A stretch of 64,000 nt of DNA from Rubripirellula amarantea. Lineage in GTDB: Bacteria; Planctomycetota; Planctomycetia; Pirellulales; Pirellulaceae. Positions 56,101-64,000 of the stretch are shown piece after piece. Under the pieces are notes generated by a model, which saw only the letters and a list, made by a program, of their open reading frames with translations, was not told where the DNA came from and searched no databases. The DNA is taken from positions 1,736,001-1,800,000 of the forward strand of contig NZ_SJPI01000001.1 in the NCBI RefSeq assembly GCF_007859865.1, read 5' to 3'. How positions within the stretch are numbered: the stretch's first letter is position 1; every line of letters begins with the position of its first letter. The translations under genes and the position numbers were made by a program.

Positions 56101-56907
56101 ATCGATGTTTACGATGTAAGGATAGAACCGATCATTCTCGGCGTCGGTGCCTTGAACGAACCAAGTGTCAACGATTTGACCATTGACTTCTAATTCCATC
56201 AGTTCATCGGCGGTCGAACCTGCGGCGTAGATGGCGATGGGAAGATGACCTTGAAACCGATCAAGGGCGACCGAAGACAAGGTTCCTAGCGATTCAATTT
56301 GGCCGATGCGGTATTCCAGGTCCCAGTCGTTGCGATGGGTTTGATCTTCAGAAGCGGCAACATCAACGCCGGCGATCGCTGCAATCCGATTGACGAAGGA
56401 TTGCCCCTTGGAAGTCGCTGCGACATCGCAACCGTAAATCAGCAAGTCGCCTCCCTCGGCGATGGCTCGTCCCCACAAAGCGAGTTGGCTTCGACGTGTT
56501 TCGATGTTGGCATCATCGAGTTGACTGTTGCCAAGCTGGATCGCGCCATCGCTTCCATGACTGATCAAATGAACTGATGCGAGGTTGCTTCGGGTGGATA
56601 GAACTGCGGTAATCTGCTCGACACCATCCTGCTTAGCGTCCAGAACGATCATCTCAGCATTGGCGGGGATGGCATCCGCAAAGGTCGCGAGATCGTCGAC
56701 ACCGCTATCGATGATGACCAGGGCCGACTTCGGCGCCGAAGCTTCATGATGATTCGACACGTCGCATGCGATGGAATTGTCTAACGCCGGTCCGGATGCG
56801 ATAGCAACGCCAGCATCGGCAGCGAGCATTAACCGAGGTTCAAGTTCGGCGAGAAGCCATTGACGGCGGGAGCGGGAGGACAAGGAGCGACGGGGACGTG
56901 AGAACAT
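53170..56907 (-). CDS. Multidomain secreted protein: DUF4347, CBM60-like x2, Calx-beta, lectin, sugar dehydrogenase
   Basis: A 1245-residue surface protein. Basic N-terminus and LEPR-XLL motif LEPRLMLAA (22-30). DUF4347 at about 60-222, with LISHGSDG (H117) and LLIYGC (C160), a His-Cys arrangement like clan CD peptidases. Two CBM60-like modules (about 228-345 and 360-475), each ending NGYFQF. A Calx-beta domain (about 488-597), an L-type lectin-like domain (about 600-830) and a C-terminal glucose/sorbosone dehydrogenase propeller (about 845-1240). The ATG at 56907 is used; a TTG precedes it. The combination suggests sugar binding and oxidation at the cell surface. Convergent with the pse operon, two bases apart. 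Confidence 0.88.
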   Translation of the reverse strand: MFSRPRRSLSSRSRRQWLLAELEPRLMLAADAGVAIASGPALDNSIACDVSNHHEASAPKSALVIIDSGVDDLATFADAIPANAEMIVLDAKQDGVEQITAVLSTRSNLASVHLISHGSDGAIQLGNSQLDDANIETRRSQLALWGRAIAEGGDLLIYGCDVAATSKGQSFVNRIAAIAGVDVAASEDQTHRNDWDLEYRIGQIESLGTLSSVALDRFQGHLPIAIYAAGSTADELMELEVNGQIVDTWFVQGTDAENDRFYPYIVNIDGVSADDVRINFVNDLYDPASGIDRNLRVDRIEIDGVTYEAENPAVFSEGSWIEGQGITSGNLQTEYLNANGYFQFSSAGASGGGNNGSTIDIALSGTTGSESAQLLIDENVVQTFNNISTSGQVFSYQFSGDVTADRVRVAFINDSYTPGGFDRNLNVDYIRVDGQTYQTEASTTYSTGTWLASDGVQPGFRQSETLHSNGYFQFLADDGGNTGNNPGRFSIQPSPSNPSESVNSITIQVDRIGGSDGAVSVQYYTSDESAIAGQDYVAQSGTLNFADGQQSRTITINLINDSFGEGTETFSVILDNPIGTTLLAPRTSTVTIIDDDTPLPNYANFSNTDGLNLNGVAWASNGNLNLTGVGQRQVSSVFYETPISIGDNTSFQASFQFFIGGGAGVNGSSGLTFTLQNSAAGSDAIGPDAYWLGYELIENSIAIEFDTKRNSWDTAAREISVLTNGSVQNPVATVTSPYTLNDSREYYAWVDYNGDSDKLAVFISDSPAKPTYASLVTTIELDNFVGSQAYVGFTGANFRDTNQHIIRNFQFSLDPPAFDPPVRPQFPDGSLVKQDVITGLNQPLALDWSPDGRNFYIAEKVGVVKVQRDGGSVQTVIDISGQVNDYNDRGLIDFKIHPDLENNPYLYLLYTYDPPEVYNYSGLAGPDGAGNRAGRLMRVTLDASTGYTSIVQGSETILLGTNSTWNNFNGFVDSSVNYSVPQGGVDSSGNYIRDFINSDSQSHTVGSLAFGLDGNLFVSIGDGAGYTRVDGRALRVQDVNSLSGKILRIDPITGQGLWDNPFYTGDPNANASKVYQLGARNPWRITVDPTSGQLLIGDTGWTSYEEINTGGAAANFGWPYFEGRQGVNTPTPQYSGLSGAAAFYATADATPPVVAITHGAAGDAIVLGGYINDSDLGDYFDDSFFYNNAYEGTVRLFRIDDQGNLTDQQLFTTGAQWIVDIQQGPDGSVYYANLVTGAVGKWQFV

Positions 56908-57120
56908 CAATGCACCATGCGGAAAATCGGTGGAAAACGAACTCCGCAGTGTAATTCGTACACGTCAATGTGCAAATTTAACGTATCCGTTTCAACCGTT
57001 TTCGTCGGCTAGAAAAACCGGTTGTACGGCCTGTGCCAGTTGTGCTTGCGTTGCCCCGGAAACTTTCGTGAGCCGAAAGTGCTGGCCTGCCGAGGCGAAT
57101 CGAATTCTCGCGATTACCGC

Positions 57121-58152
57121 TTAAGCGGCTCGGCGTGGAAGATTCTTGCGAATCACTTCAACGGATCGTGCCCGGAATCGATCCCAACGACCCCAGACCA
57201 GCAAGTTGGCTAGGTCTCTTGGATCTCGCTTGCACGCTAAGCCAATCACTTCGTTGGCCCAGTCTTGGCACGGTTGAGCATTCTGAGGCGTATGGTCGAG
57301 TTGAGGGTAGTGCTCGAGCAGCGACCGTTGGCGATAACGCTCGATGGCCATATCCACTAGATCGGGATGCTGCTGATAAAACGGTTCACCGGCTAAATCG
57401 CTTCGCTTCGCTAGGTGCTCGGGACCCGACAAACTTAAGCGGCATCCGCAGAAACCCGCGTACAGAAAGTGCGATCCAGGTGCGTTGGATGTCATGACTT
57501 CGAACTGAGACAGTAAACGACGCATCCGAGTTAACGCGTTTCGGTCATCGACGCCCGCACCAACGATGGTTTCGAACCCACGGCTGGCGAATGACTTTAC
57601 CCAGAAGCCTCGGTCGGCACACTGTTGTGAGACGCAGATCAAAACATGGTCAAAGTGCTTCGCTTGTTGGGTGACGAAGTCTACATAATCCGCTTCGTTG
57701 ACCGAATGTTCAGAGTGCTTGGTCACGTGCGCGGGCATTACCAACAAGCTTCCGGGAATCTTCGCGGTGATTTCCGGATCACTGTAGATCAAAGGTAACC
57801 CGACCGGGATCGCGTTGATCCCATGCCCATTGAGGTAGTACGCAATCACTTCGTTAGCGACCAAGATGGTTTGGTCGTGGGGGTGATTGCCAATGACCTG
57901 ACGAATGTCCGTTACCGGGTCAATTACCCAGCCATGCTGCCACGCGGCGCGACTGCGGGGTGGTGTTCGAAGGCCAATTTTTTCGGCGATCAAATGGCTG
58001 AGCCCGTAGAAGTCCGCTTCGCTGCGAATGCGTATCGGTTCTCTTCGAGGTAGCGACGATTCGACCCGTTGCAACAGGCTCGCACTTTCCTCAACAACGT
58101 TTTTCGATTGCACTTCGGATTCCTTATTGATCAAGCTGCTTGGGAATCGCAC
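57121..58152 (-). CDS. Hypothetical protein, possibly glycosyltransferase-like
   Basis: A 343-residue cytoplasmic protein not assigned to a family. Segments such as TILVANEVIAYYLNGHGINAIPVGLPLIY and GSLLVMPAHVTKHSE recall alpha/beta enzymes acting on nucleotide sugars, and its neighbours are a sulfotransferase and sugar enzymes. The GTG start at 58152 overlaps the sulfotransferase stop by 22 bases, so the two are probably coupled; a TTG a few codons later is an alternative start. Five or six Cys and a C-terminal basic helix are present. No signal peptide. Confidence 0.62.
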   Translation of the reverse strand: MRFPSSLINKESEVQSKNVVEESASLLQRVESSLPRREPIRIRSEADFYGLSHLIAEKIGLRTPPRSRAAWQHGWVIDPVTDIRQVIGNHPHDQTILVANEVIAYYLNGHGINAIPVGLPLIYSDPEITAKIPGSLLVMPAHVTKHSEHSVNEADYVDFVTQQAKHFDHVLICVSQQCADRGFWVKSFASRGFETIVGAGVDDRNALTRMRRLLSQFEVMTSNAPGSHFLYAGFCGCRLSLSGPEHLAKRSDLAGEPFYQQHPDLVDMAIERYRQRSLLEHYPQLDHTPQNAQPCQDWANEVIGLACKRDPRDLANLLVWGRWDRFRARSVEVIRKNLPRRAA

Positions 58153-59081
58153 GAGGTCTGCGTTGGCAGTTGGATCGACTTTTGAGATTGCGCCAAAGCT
58201 CGGTCAAAAAGTTCGTCAGTTCTTTTCTGGATCAAGCGAAGAGTGCTCGCGTTGAGTTCTTCCTCCCCGGCGCCACTGCTTCCACGTCGAAAGAACAGTT
58301 TCGATGTTGCGTCTTCCGATCCGCGTTCTTTGGCTTGCAGTTGTGAGAAAGAACGATGGTCGACGGCGGCATCTATGATTGACCTTGATACGGGATGGCC
58401 AAGCCATTGGAAGCACTCGCTGACGATTGGTGCTGCTTGTTCGAGCATTTGTTCGTAGTTCACCAAACGAACTTGTTCAGGATCGGTTCCGGCGACATCA
58501 ACGTAGTCGGCAAGGAAATCAATCCAGCGATCTAAGTGGTCTAGGCAGAACGCATCGACGCCTCGGCGTGTTTTCTTTGCGTTGCTGGGATAGCGACAGT
58601 TGAAGTGATAGTACGAAACCAATGAATCTTGGGGACGTCGGAACAAGCAGAGATGCCGTGTCTTGTTGGTCGTTGGGTTGCTGTGGAACCAGCGACGGAC
58701 TGCACGCAATGGTTCATGCGTTTTGATCAACACTCCGCATTGCTGGACGACGGGGCTGGTGTCCGAAACGAAACCGGCTCGTTCAACCACTTCGTGGCAA
58801 TAGATGTCTGGGATAATCTGATCCGCGTTCACCTCGGACAAATCCAATTGGGATAGGTCAAGTGGCGACTCACTACGGTTAGTGAACGATTGAGCGGCCA
58901 ACACGTCAGCCATGACTAATCGCATCCAGGTATTTCCCGAGCGAGGGAAAGAACTGACGAAGGTGATAGGGGTGCCGCCGGATTGAAGTCGATTCAATTC
59001 GCTCAGGTTCGAGGGGCGTATTTTGGTGCTTCGCCAGTTGTTCCGCCAGCGGTGAATTTCGCGTGTGATCTGGTCAAGCAT
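58131..59081 (-). CDS. PAPS-dependent sulfotransferase
   Basis: A 316-residue sulfotransferase-domain protein. The 5' phosphosulfate-binding loop is FPRSGNTW (45-52) and the 3' phosphate-binding region is FRRPQDSLVSYY; the catalytic base is probably in the LIKTHEP segment. The ATG at 59081 is preferred (GAGG upstream) over a longer form starting at 59201, whose extra residues are unlike the family. The substrate is likely a surface glycan, given the methyltransferases and glycosyltransferases around it; marine planctomycetes commonly carry sulfated polymers. Confidence 0.85.
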   Translation of the reverse strand: MLDQITREIHRWRNNWRSTKIRPSNLSELNRLQSGGTPITFVSSFPRSGNTWMRLVMADVLAAQSFTNRSESPLDLSQLDLSEVNADQIIPDIYCHEVVERAGFVSDTSPVVQQCGVLIKTHEPLRAVRRWFHSNPTTNKTRHLCLFRRPQDSLVSYYHFNCRYPSNAKKTRRGVDAFCLDHLDRWIDFLADYVDVAGTDPEQVRLVNYEQMLEQAAPIVSECFQWLGHPVSRSIIDAAVDHRSFSQLQAKERGSEDATSKLFFRRGSSGAGEEELNASTLRLIQKRTDELFDRALAQSQKSIQLPTQTSCDSQAA

Positions 59082-59257
59082 GCGGTGGTCTACCTCAAGG
59101 ATTCGCCCGCGATCATGTCCGTTTGTCGCGGCGAATCGACGATAGTTCAATTGACCTCGACAGATCAAGACGAAAGCAAAGTGTTGACACCGGTGAAGCA
59201 CTTTCGATACATCTCCAGTCGTTGATACAACGTCATTGAAAATCGGAGTGAAACGCC

Positions 59258-60076
59258 GTGCTGCCTAGTTTGAAGAAATGGAAACGACAAAGACGCGCAG
59301 AACGTGCTAAGCGGAAAGCGGCCGATCCAAATTCTTATCCGCCCGACATGAACCGCGACTCGGTCGAAACGATCGTGTCGGTTCATCAATACACAATGAC
59401 TTCCACCGAGCGACTAAACGGTCTTTGCGAAGCCGTGCGATACATCGGCGATTGTGGAGTTGAAGGCGACATCGTTGAGTGTGGTGTTTGGCGTGGTGGC
59501 AGCATGATGGCAATTGCTCAGATGTTGCAGAAGACTGGCGACACGAGTCGTAATTTGCACCTCTTTGACACGTTTGAAGGAATGAGCGAGCCCACTGATG
59601 CGGACGTGTCGATCGACGGTGAAACCGCTGTGAAACAGTTGGCTAACGAAGACAAGGACGATGGTACGTCGGTTTGGTGTGTGGCGTCTCTGGGGGATGT
59701 GCAGTCACACATGCAACAAGTGGCTTACCCACAAAACCAAATTCATTACCACGTTGGAAAAGTCGAAGAAACAATTCCGGAAGCAGCGCCAGCGAAGATA
59801 GCTTTGCTTCGTTTAGACACCGATTGGTATGAGTCGACCGCACACGAGATGGAACATTTGTTTCCGCGGTTGGTCGACGGAGGAGTATTGATTGTCGATG
59901 ACTACGGCCATTGGCAGGGAGCTCGGCGAGCGATTGATGAGTACTTCATCAAGCACAATATTGGCATGATGTTGCACCGCTTAGATTACACCGGACGAAT
60001 TGGCATTCATCACATGGGGGTCGCCCGTCATCGAATGACTCAAGCCCAAGGAGCGGCTCATCGTGACGCAGCCTAG
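59258..60076 (+). CDS. TylF/MycF-type O-methyltransferase
   Basis: A 272-residue SAM-dependent sugar O-methyltransferase. The GDIVECGVWRGGSMM loop binds SAM; LFDTFEGMSEPT and LLRLDTDWYEST with the metal-site Asp, then DDYGHW, are TylF-family signatures. GTG start at 59258 with GGAGTG upstream. Divergent from the sulfotransferase, and its 3' end overlaps the next methyltransferase gene by 14 bases. A basic N-terminal helix (KKWKRQRRAERAKRK) is unusual and may aid membrane association. Confidence 0.87.
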   Translation: MLPSLKKWKRQRRAERAKRKAADPNSYPPDMNRDSVETIVSVHQYTMTSTERLNGLCEAVRYIGDCGVEGDIVECGVWRGGSMMAIAQMLQKTGDTSRNLHLFDTFEGMSEPTDADVSIDGETAVKQLANEDKDDGTSVWCVASLGDVQSHMQQVAYPQNQIHYHVGKVEETIPEAAPAKIALLRLDTDWYESTAHEMEHLFPRLVDGGVLIVDDYGHWQGARRAIDEYFIKHNIGMMLHRLDYTGRIGIHHMGVARHRMTQAQGAAHRDAA

Positions 60077-60944
60077 CAGCGTAAACTTGCTGAACGTCGG
60101 TTGCGGCCGATGCTATCATCCCGCATGGACTAATATCGATCTGGTCGCAGCTACCCCCGAGGTTCGCGCTTACGATCTGCGACGTGGGTTGCCTTATGAC
60201 GACAATTCGTTCGACGGTGTCTATCACTCGCACGTGCTTGAGCATCTGACGCCTGAATCGGCTGCTGGAATGCTGCGAGAATGTGGACGTGTGCTTCGGC
60301 CTGGTGGCGTGCTGCGAATCGTTGTGCCGGATTTAGAGGGCATTGCTCGAGAATACTTGCGAACGCTCGAAGACGCAGCCTTGGATTCCAATCCCATCAA
60401 TCTAGCTAAGCATCGTTGGATGACATTGGAATTGATCGATCAAATGACTCGCCAACGCAGCGGTGGTTTGATGGGGCAAACGATCACTTCGCCTGAATCA
60501 ACACCTCCGGACTTCATTCGTTCTCGTTTGGGGCACCAGGTAGACGGCAATACCAAGGTCAAGAATCGCAAAACACTTCGCATGCGAATTTCGCGGTTGT
60601 TGGGTGATGCTCGAAAGCAACTTGCTATGGCAGCGGTGACCTTGATCGAAGGATCCTTGGGCCGTGCCGCCTACCGAGAAGGCCGATTTCGCCAATCGGG
60701 CGAACTGCATCGTTGGATGTACGACCGTGTTTCGCTTTCTCACTTGCTCGAAGAACTAGGCTTTGAATCGCCGGTCGTTTGTCGGGCCGACGAAAGTCGA
60801 ATGGCTGATTTTGACGCCTATCAGCTTGATCGAGATGGCGATTGCATTCGAAAGCCTGATTCTATGTTTGTCGAAGCCGTAAAGCCCGTTGCTCAAGCGG
60901 CCGCTCGGCCCAGTGGCTTCGCCGCACCCAGCAAGGTTGCATAG
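60063..60944 (+). CDS. SAM-dependent methyltransferase (polysaccharide locus)
   Basis: A 293-residue class I methyltransferase. LLNVGCGRCYHPAWTNIDL is the SAM loop, DGVYHSHVLEHL marks the acceptor side and LRPGGVLRIVVPDLE follows. An inserted helical part (about 135-220) carries basic residues. GTG start inside the previous gene. The 3' end runs 52 bases into the convergent glycosyltransferase gene, so both proteins end in Ala-rich tails coded on opposite strands. Confidence 0.82.
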   Translation: MTQPSSVNLLNVGCGRCYHPAWTNIDLVAATPEVRAYDLRRGLPYDDNSFDGVYHSHVLEHLTPESAAGMLRECGRVLRPGGVLRIVVPDLEGIAREYLRTLEDAALDSNPINLAKHRWMTLELIDQMTRQRSGGLMGQTITSPESTPPDFIRSRLGHQVDGNTKVKNRKTLRMRISRLLGDARKQLAMAAVTLIEGSLGRAAYREGRFRQSGELHRWMYDRVSLSHLLEELGFESPVVCRADESRMADFDAYQLDRDGDCIRKPDSMFVEAVKPVAQAAARPSGFAAPSKVA

Positions 60945-62218
60945 AGGTCAGCGTAGGCTTCGGCCTCACGAAGGTGCGAGTACTCAACTTGGATCATTTT
61001 GCGAGCCCTGTGGCCAAGACGTTCGCAGGCGGACGGATCCGACAATGAACGTCGCAACACCTCTCCAAGCTCGACAGCATCGCCCGTTTTCGCCAGCCAT
61101 CCTGAGACGTTGGGTCGAACGTAGTCGGGAATCCCGCCAGCATCAAAACCGACAATCGGAGTTCCGCAAGCCATTGATTCGAGACCCGTCAGTGGCAAAT
61201 TGTCTTCAAGTGACGGCAGCACAAAGATATCAGCAGCACTGAAGACCGTCCGTTGTTCCAAAGCCCCCGCGACGGGACCAACTGAATGAATCGGAGGCAG
61301 TGGCAGATCGGATTCGGGTAGCGTTCCCGAACCAAAGACCATTCCCACGACGTTGGGGATGTCAGCGATCATCGACAATGCCTGCAGCATTTCTTTGCCG
61401 CCTTTGCGGATGCTCTTGATGTCCATTGCGCCAAAGCAGACAACGGTTGCGTCCGACGCGATTCCCAAGCGTGCGCGGGCTTCGGATCGGTCCATGGGAT
61501 AAAAAACTTTAGAATCAATTCCGTATGGAATATGCCGGAACGATCGAGCGTTCGCAAACATCGGGCTCGAACGAGCGGTTTCGATAAGCCACCGACTCGG
61601 CGCAACGATATTTAGATTGACGTTCGCAAGAGCGGCTAACTTCTCAGCGAATAGAACGCGGGACATGTCGTGACTGTTACGTTGGCTGAGTTGGTGGCAG
61701 TGACCACAACCCGATAGAAAGTGATCGCAGCCGGCCGAGAAATGGCAACCGCCGGTGAACGCATTCATATCGTGAAGCGTCCAGATCACTGGTTGATCAG
61801 CGTCAAGGGATCCGAAAAAACTGCGATAATCAATGAACTTCGCAATCCAGTGCAAATGCACGACGTCCTCGAAAACGCCTTGCTTTGCCGACGCAGGGTG
61901 ATTGCTAGGTGGCCACGGAGTGAACGGCTTTCCTTTGGGCGATGTGAAGATCTCGTGCCCTGCCGAACGATCACGAACGGCTCGTTTGAACTTTTGGCGG
62001 TGGCGACGGAACCTAAATCTTGCGTTCAAGGTTTGGAGCAGTCCGCCTTTGCGCCAGCTTGTGGGGTGGTAGCTTGCTCCGTACTGCTCGGGATCCACTT
62101 GTTCGGGCGAGCAGAAGAAATGGCTGTTCACCCCGCTCTGAATCAAAGATTCGTGAAGTCGACGTGCTGCGGTTGCTGCGCCGCCACTTAAGTAGCTGTT
62201 GAGGTGGGTAACACGCAT
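60893..62218 (-). CDS. GT4-family glycosyltransferase (Cys-rich WcaC-like subgroup)
   Basis: A 441-residue GT-B glycosyltransferase. The ATG at 62218 (MRVTHLNSYLSGGAATAARRL) is the natural start, with AAGG upstream; longer readings run into the next gene. The motif LHDMNAFTGGCHFSAGC, with further Cys in SGCGHC, defines a subgroup used for colanic-acid-like polymers, and GLESMACGTPIVGFDAGGIP is the donor-site loop. Its product is probably the surface polysaccharide built by this locus. Confidence 0.88.
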   Translation of the reverse strand: MRVTHLNSYLSGGAATAARRLHESLIQSGVNSHFFCSPEQVDPEQYGASYHPTSWRKGGLLQTLNARFRFRRHRQKFKRAVRDRSAGHEIFTSPKGKPFTPWPPSNHPASAKQGVFEDVVHLHWIAKFIDYRSFFGSLDADQPVIWTLHDMNAFTGGCHFSAGCDHFLSGCGHCHQLSQRNSHDMSRVLFAEKLAALANVNLNIVAPSRWLIETARSSPMFANARSFRHIPYGIDSKVFYPMDRSEARARLGIASDATVVCFGAMDIKSIRKGGKEMLQALSMIADIPNVVGMVFGSGTLPESDLPLPPIHSVGPVAGALEQRTVFSAADIFVLPSLEDNLPLTGLESMACGTPIVGFDAGGIPDYVRPNVSGWLAKTGDAVELGEVLRRSLSDPSACERLGHRARKMIQVEYSHLREAEAYADLYATLLGAAKPLGRAAA

Positions 62219-62258
62219 AGGATTGGACCTTAAGAACGGCTTGGATCGTTCGCCCGAT

Positions 62259-63305
62259 TCAGGCGGCTTCAAGGGTTTGTTCATGAGTAAGACGAGGCCG
62301 ATGAAGCAACTGATCGAACGACTCCTGCGCGGTGTGCATTCGGTGAAGCGGAACATCACCATAAAACGAAGCCCAGCCCGTGAACGAACTCGGTGGCCCA
62401 ATCAATTGGTCACACTTGGCGAACGCATACATGTCTTCGACCATGTGGCCGGTGCCGAAGTGGACGTCTAAACCGCTAAAGTCATTGCGATGCAAATCAG
62501 AGTTTCCACACACCAAGAATGACACCGCTTGACCGCGAAGTTCGTTTTGAACCCGTCGCATAGCGGCTACATAATCCGCGACGCTGTAGTAGTACATGCC
62601 ATCGCGAAACGTGGCGTAGTCACCTTGTCGAATGTGGATCCCGATGACGGTTTGGCTGTTACGTCGAATACCGGCCATCAAACTTTCGACATTAGATTCA
62701 TGGGGCGGCGTGATGCGGAAGTGTTTGCGAATGATGTCAGCGTGCTTGGTCAACCATGGTCCAGCTAGAAAACGCCATCCGGCCACCAGGGTTGGGCGTT
62801 TGGATTGTGCCATTGCCGCGAAGCTGTCGCTGGTGAGGTCACATTCATCTTCGTCGACCAGCCGCACCACATGAAATGGAAACCGAGTCATGCGAAGGTG
62901 TGAGAGCGAACGCCCCGTCAAATACACCGCGCGGTACAACAACTCGCGAGACAGTGCGCTAGGCTCTGTGGTCGACGCATTGCCTTCTTTTCTAAACGTT
63001 GCTTCGTCGGACGCTCTTGAGGCCCGATAGTCGGCGATAGGGTACGTCATGCGAAAGCTGAGTACTTCGTAGTCATTCGCCGTGGGCAATGGAGGAATCG
63101 GTAAGCCTGACACCAATGATTGCGGATTCGGTTTAGGATCAAACCGGCACCAAAGATCATGTTCCGTCGAACAGAAGTACTTCGCGTACTTAGTGAACGA
63201 CGGATTCACCAACGAAATGTTGTATTCCTGCGCAGCGGCGATCAGGTTGGCTGCCAGGACGAGCCGGTTGCCCAACTGACCGTAGTTGCGTGCGATAACA
63301 ATCAT
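62259..63305 (-). CDS. GT11-like fucosyltransferase (alpha-1,2 type)
   Basis: A 348-residue protein. The HxRxGD motif IGIHIRQGDY (H224, R226, G228, D229) binds GDP-fucose in GT11, GT23 and GT37 enzymes; the N-terminal GQLGNRLVLAANLIAAA also fits GT11. GPPSSFTGWASFYG near the C-terminus completes the family pattern. Its start overlaps the FkbM gene stop in an ATGA-type junction (63302-63305), so the two are coupled. No GDP-fucose biosynthesis genes are in the window. Confidence 0.8.
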   Translation of the reverse strand: MIVIARNYGQLGNRLVLAANLIAAAQEYNISLVNPSFTKYAKYFCSTEHDLWCRFDPKPNPQSLVSGLPIPPLPTANDYEVLSFRMTYPIADYRASRASDEATFRKEGNASTTEPSALSRELLYRAVYLTGRSLSHLRMTRFPFHVVRLVDEDECDLTSDSFAAMAQSKRPTLVAGWRFLAGPWLTKHADIIRKHFRITPPHESNVESLMAGIRRNSQTVIGIHIRQGDYATFRDGMYYYSVADYVAAMRRVQNELRGQAVSFLVCGNSDLHRNDFSGLDVHFGTGHMVEDMYAFAKCDQLIGPPSSFTGWASFYGDVPLHRMHTAQESFDQLLHRPRLTHEQTLEAA

Positions 63306-64000
63306 GAAGCTTTTGCCAGGGCTAGGTCATTGGCAACCGATTGTCGAACGAATGTGCAATCCGCTTGCAGCATGACACCGGTAACGCGGTCCGAAAAGCC
63401 TGACTGAATTGAGGTGGGAACAAAGTCAAGTGACTCGGCCAACTGCAAGGACTCATCCCACAGCGGTGCGTTTTCATAAAGTGGTTGAGTTGAAAGTTCC
63501 ATCTGCATGCCGATGATTTGATCCATGCAACGTTGAGCACCCGCAATGACTTGGTGTTCGAGTCCTTGAACATCAAGCTTCAAGAACAACCGTTCGTCTT
63601 CTTCGCAATAGCTGCTAACGATCTCATCAAGGCGTTTGACGTTGATCGTGATTGTGTCGACATAGCAAACATCCCCGGTTGAGCTTTCGAGTCGATCCGT
63701 CATCGGAAGCAGTGAACTACTCTGAGTATCGGTCGCGACGTTGAATTTCGCTGTCGTGGTTTCGGCTCCTAACGCGTACGAGGCAACTTGCCATCGGTCA
63801 AACCCAGAACTGTTGAGCCGGAGTTTTTCTAGGGCTGCTGGTAGCGGTTCGAAAGAGATGATGCGTCCTCTGAATCCACCGCGAAGCAACCTGCGAGCGT
63901 ATTGTCCGTTGTTAGCGCCAACATCCAGAACCGTGTCTACTCCGTAGCGATGCAGCATGCTGACATGACTGCTGGGCTTACCGAAGCGGTTTGCCAACTG
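63302..64000 (-). CDS. FkbM-family methyltransferase, 5' end beyond window
   Basis: At least 232 codons of a class I methyltransferase. The SAM loop is VLDVGANNGQYARRL, then IISFEPLPAALEKL, and the FkbM core LFLKLDVQGLEHQVIAGA is intact; the C-terminal LSTQPLYENAPLW segment is typical. The frame is still open at the right edge and only a TTG codon is near it, so the start probably lies outside. It is coupled to the fucosyltransferase gene by a four-base overlap and probably O-methylates a sugar of the same polymer. Confidence 0.85.
   Translation of the reverse strand, partial: QLANRFGKPSSHVSMLHRYGVDTVLDVGANNGQYARRLLRGGFRGRIISFEPLPAALEKLRLNSSGFDRWQVASYALGAETTTAKFNVATDTQSSSLLPMTDRLESSTGDVCYVDTITINVKRLDEIVSSYCEEDERLFLKLDVQGLEHQVIAGAQRCMDQIIGMQMELSTQPLYENAPLWDESLQLAESLDFVPTSIQSGFSDRVTGVMLQADCTFVRQSVANDLALAKAS

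Noticed and set aside
57062-57080. Perfect hairpin ACTTTCG-TGAGC-CGAAAGT as terminator
   Set aside because: No T-run on either strand; left as an unexplained hairpin beside the palindrome CCGCTTAAGCGG at 57117-57128.
62219-62401. Longer N-terminus for the GT4 glycosyltransferase
   Set aside because: It would overlap the coupled fucosyltransferase gene and adds sequence before the natural MRVTHLNSY start.

Overview
The window looks like chromosomal DNA of a marine planctomycete, probably Pirellulaceae and Rhodopirellula-like. This rests on family content, not a search: a Planctomycete-type C-terminal cytochrome c domain, two sigma-70/Ser-Thr-kinase-TPR modules, four secreted proteins with the N-terminal LE(P/S/T)R-x-LLA motif, dockerin-like DVNxDG repeats without cohesins, YHYH and DUF4332-type proteins, a GH16 enzyme of the algal-polysaccharide type, a sulfotransferase, and bacterial sucrose synthesis. 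GTG and TTG starts are common. No insertion sequence, phage gene or CRISPR array is visible.

Layout. 1-7400: end of a cytochrome gene, an ECF sigma factor, a duplicated-module protein, then an EF-hand protein, a YHYH protein and a TPR kinase rich in Gly/Pro; the EF-hand and YHYH proteins share a C-terminal module. 7458-18522: an exported haem peroxidase, divergent from a translationally coupled triad (sigma factor, kinase, LEPR-XLL membrane protein), then a PQQ-type propeller and an acidic matrixin-like protein. 18629-24492: a Q-rich exported protein and a sucrose block (sucrose-phosphate phosphatase, sucrose-phosphate synthase, amylosucrase). 24845-40903: housekeeping and accessory genes, including GH16, NDH-2, a zinc-ribbon protein, tRNA-Arg(CCU), SGNH hydrolase, ThiE, TlpA-like thioredoxin, CYTH protein, a two-repeat YHS metal protein, radical SAM, MscS, a PLC-like/DUF4332 fusion and glutamate dehydrogenase.

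41039-53167 is a compact thirteen-gene plus-strand operon for a pseudaminic-acid-type nonulosonic acid: PseB, PseC, a SpsF-like CMP-transferase, PseG, PseI, then an acyl carrier protein, AMP-ligase, ketoreductase-type SDR and AAC(3)-fold acyltransferase, a DUF4910 protein, a methyltransferase, PseH and a Pse-associated methylase. The four middle genes suggest that a carrier-bound acyl group, possibly 3-hydroxybutyryl, is built and placed on the sugar. This is the most interesting system in the window.

53170-64000: a 1245-residue multidomain secreted protein (DUF4347, two CBM60-like modules, Calx-beta, L-type lectin, sugar dehydrogenase), then a surface-polysaccharide region with sulfotransferase, three methyltransferases, a GT4 enzyme and a GT11-like fucosyltransferase. 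Together with the pse operon this suggests a decorated and probably sulfated surface glycan. Several intergenic gaps carry short direct repeats (periods 7, 13, 16-18 and 22 bp).
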